Shown here in pieces: positions 14,131 through 14,661 of a stretch of 14,661 bases of DNA. Numbering within the stretch: the first letter of the stretch is position 1; the number at the start of each line of letters is the position of its first letter. The stretch is taken from positions 1 to 14,661 of the forward strand of contig CANROV010000036.1 of assembly GCA_947632315.1 (NCBI GenBank), read 5' to 3'. A program made the translations under genes and the position numbers. Under the pieces are notes generated by a model. The model was not told the origin of the DNA and did not search any database. It was given only the letters and a program-made list of their open reading frames with translations. Source of the stretch: Candidatus Gastranaerophilales bacterium. GTDB lineage: Bacteria; Cyanobacteriota; Vampirovibrionia; Gastranaerophilales; Gastranaerophilaceae.

Positions 14131-14661
14131 TTATTTTGTTGCGTGGTGAATATAATTATTTATTTCTTCCCTGCTGTTTATTTCTGTTGTACATACCAGT
14201 ATTTCTTTTTCGCTTAGCTTATATCCTGCCAGTATTCCTTTTTCCTTCATCCTTTTTATAAATTCTTCCGAATTATTTACTTCTATCACAAATTCATTAA
14301 AGAAATCTTTATTTAAAGTTTTTATTCCTTTTCTCTGTAATCCGTCTGATAATATTTGTGCATTTTTACTGCTTAAATATGCCGCTTGTTTTATACCTTC
14401 TTTCCCTGATAATGACATATATACTGCTGCATTTAGTATTGCAAGTCCTTGATTTGAACATATATTACTTGTTGCTTTTTCTCTCCTTATATGTTGTTCC
14501 CGTGCTTGCAAGGTTAATGTAAATGCTTGATTTCCATCTGAATCGACTGTTCTGCCTACTATCCTCCCGGGTATTTGTCTTTTGTATTTATCTTTTGCAG
14601 CTATATACCCTGCGTATGGCCCTCCAAAAGATAAGGAATTTCCGAATGATTGTACGTCTCC
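14131..14661 (-). CDS. gcvPA: Glycine dehydrogenase (decarboxylating) subunit 1, C-terminal part (5' end outside window)
   Basis: The last 176 codons of the gene are present; the frame runs off the right edge. SLSFGGPYAGYIA, RQIPGRIVGRTVD and TLTLQAREQHIRREKATSNICSNQ are hallmarks of the first subunit of two-part P-protein. With GcvPB (which carries the PLP lysine), it decarboxylates glycine and loads the aminomethyl group on GcvH in the cytoplasmic glycine cleavage system. The protein ends at HHATK, so this is a split GcvPA rather than a fused GcvP. The next gene on this strand is a glycosyltransferase, not gcvPB, which must lie elsewhere if present. The short-looking start at 14511 is internal and not the real N-terminus. 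Confidence 0.95.
   Translation of the reverse strand, partial: GDVQSFGNSLSFGGPYAGYIAAKDKYKRQIPGRIVGRTVDSDGNQAFTLTLQAREQHIRREKATSNICSNQGLAILNAAVYMSLSGKEGIKQAAYLSSKNAQILSDGLQRKGIKTLNKDFFNEFVIEVNNSEEFIKRMKEKGILAGYKLSEKEILVCTTEINSREEINNYIHHATK

Noticed and set aside
14000..14661. Reading the TTG/ATG-like internal Met near 14511 as the start of a small gene
   Set aside because: The frame is open to the window edge and the upstream residues match GcvPA (GGPYAGYIA, QIPGRIVGRTVD).
1..14661. CRISPR arrays, tRNA genes, insertion sequences or attachment sites
   Set aside because: No regularly spaced direct repeats, cloverleaf sequences, transposase motifs or terminal inverted repeats were seen; ATT/TAT runs are low-complexity coding sequence.

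Overview
The window is an AT-rich bacterial chromosome segment: the 3' end of tuf (EF-Tu), ten essentially complete protein genes and the 3' part of gcvPA. No tRNA, rRNA, IS element, prophage or CRISPR array was seen. The very low GC, EF-Tu sequence, cytoplasmic two-component proteins and several orphan proteins with short 'SFG/TFS' motifs would fit an uncultured gut-type lineage such as Gastranaerophilales (Melainabacteria/Vampirovibrionia). That placement is inferred from style, not from a search.

Layout. The left third is on the + strand. tuf ends at 171, followed by a clean intrinsic terminator (191-227). Next comes an HNH-type zinc-site protein with a long coiled-coil tail (292-2058), whose tail continues in the -1 frame to 2195. 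A tightly coupled three-gene operon follows (2262-5541): a cytoplasmic histidine kinase with an N-terminal receiver domain, a NarL/LuxR response regulator, and a secreted protein with beta-propeller-like pieces. It ends by sharing four bases with a convergent gene.

The right two thirds are on the - strand, read from high to low coordinates. The 3' part of gcvPA, a GT-C glycosyltransferase of the ArnT/PMT kind and yidD form one tight run (14661-12175). Then a hairpin and a tiny in-frame leader ORF precede a 444-residue orphan membrane protein, followed by a 94-residue orphan with its own promoter. The last run (10251-5538) starts from an extended -10 promoter and encodes a membrane-anchored HExxH protein, a CorA-type ion channel, a degenerate receiver/GGDEF protein and a xylose-isomerase-like TIM-barrel protein.

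Working together. The + strand operon is a complete signalling unit whose kinase appears to be fed by phosphotransfer or protein contact rather than by a membrane sensor. The - strand holds envelope functions (glycosyl transfer to a lipid or surface acceptor, membrane insertion, Mg/Co transport, an anchored peptidase-like protein) mixed with a pseudo-signalling protein. The best candidates for something undescribed are the HNH/coiled-coil protein with its frame change and the 444-residue protein that looks internally duplicated. Across the whole window the + strand is T-rich, so + and - genes use opposite synonymous codons.
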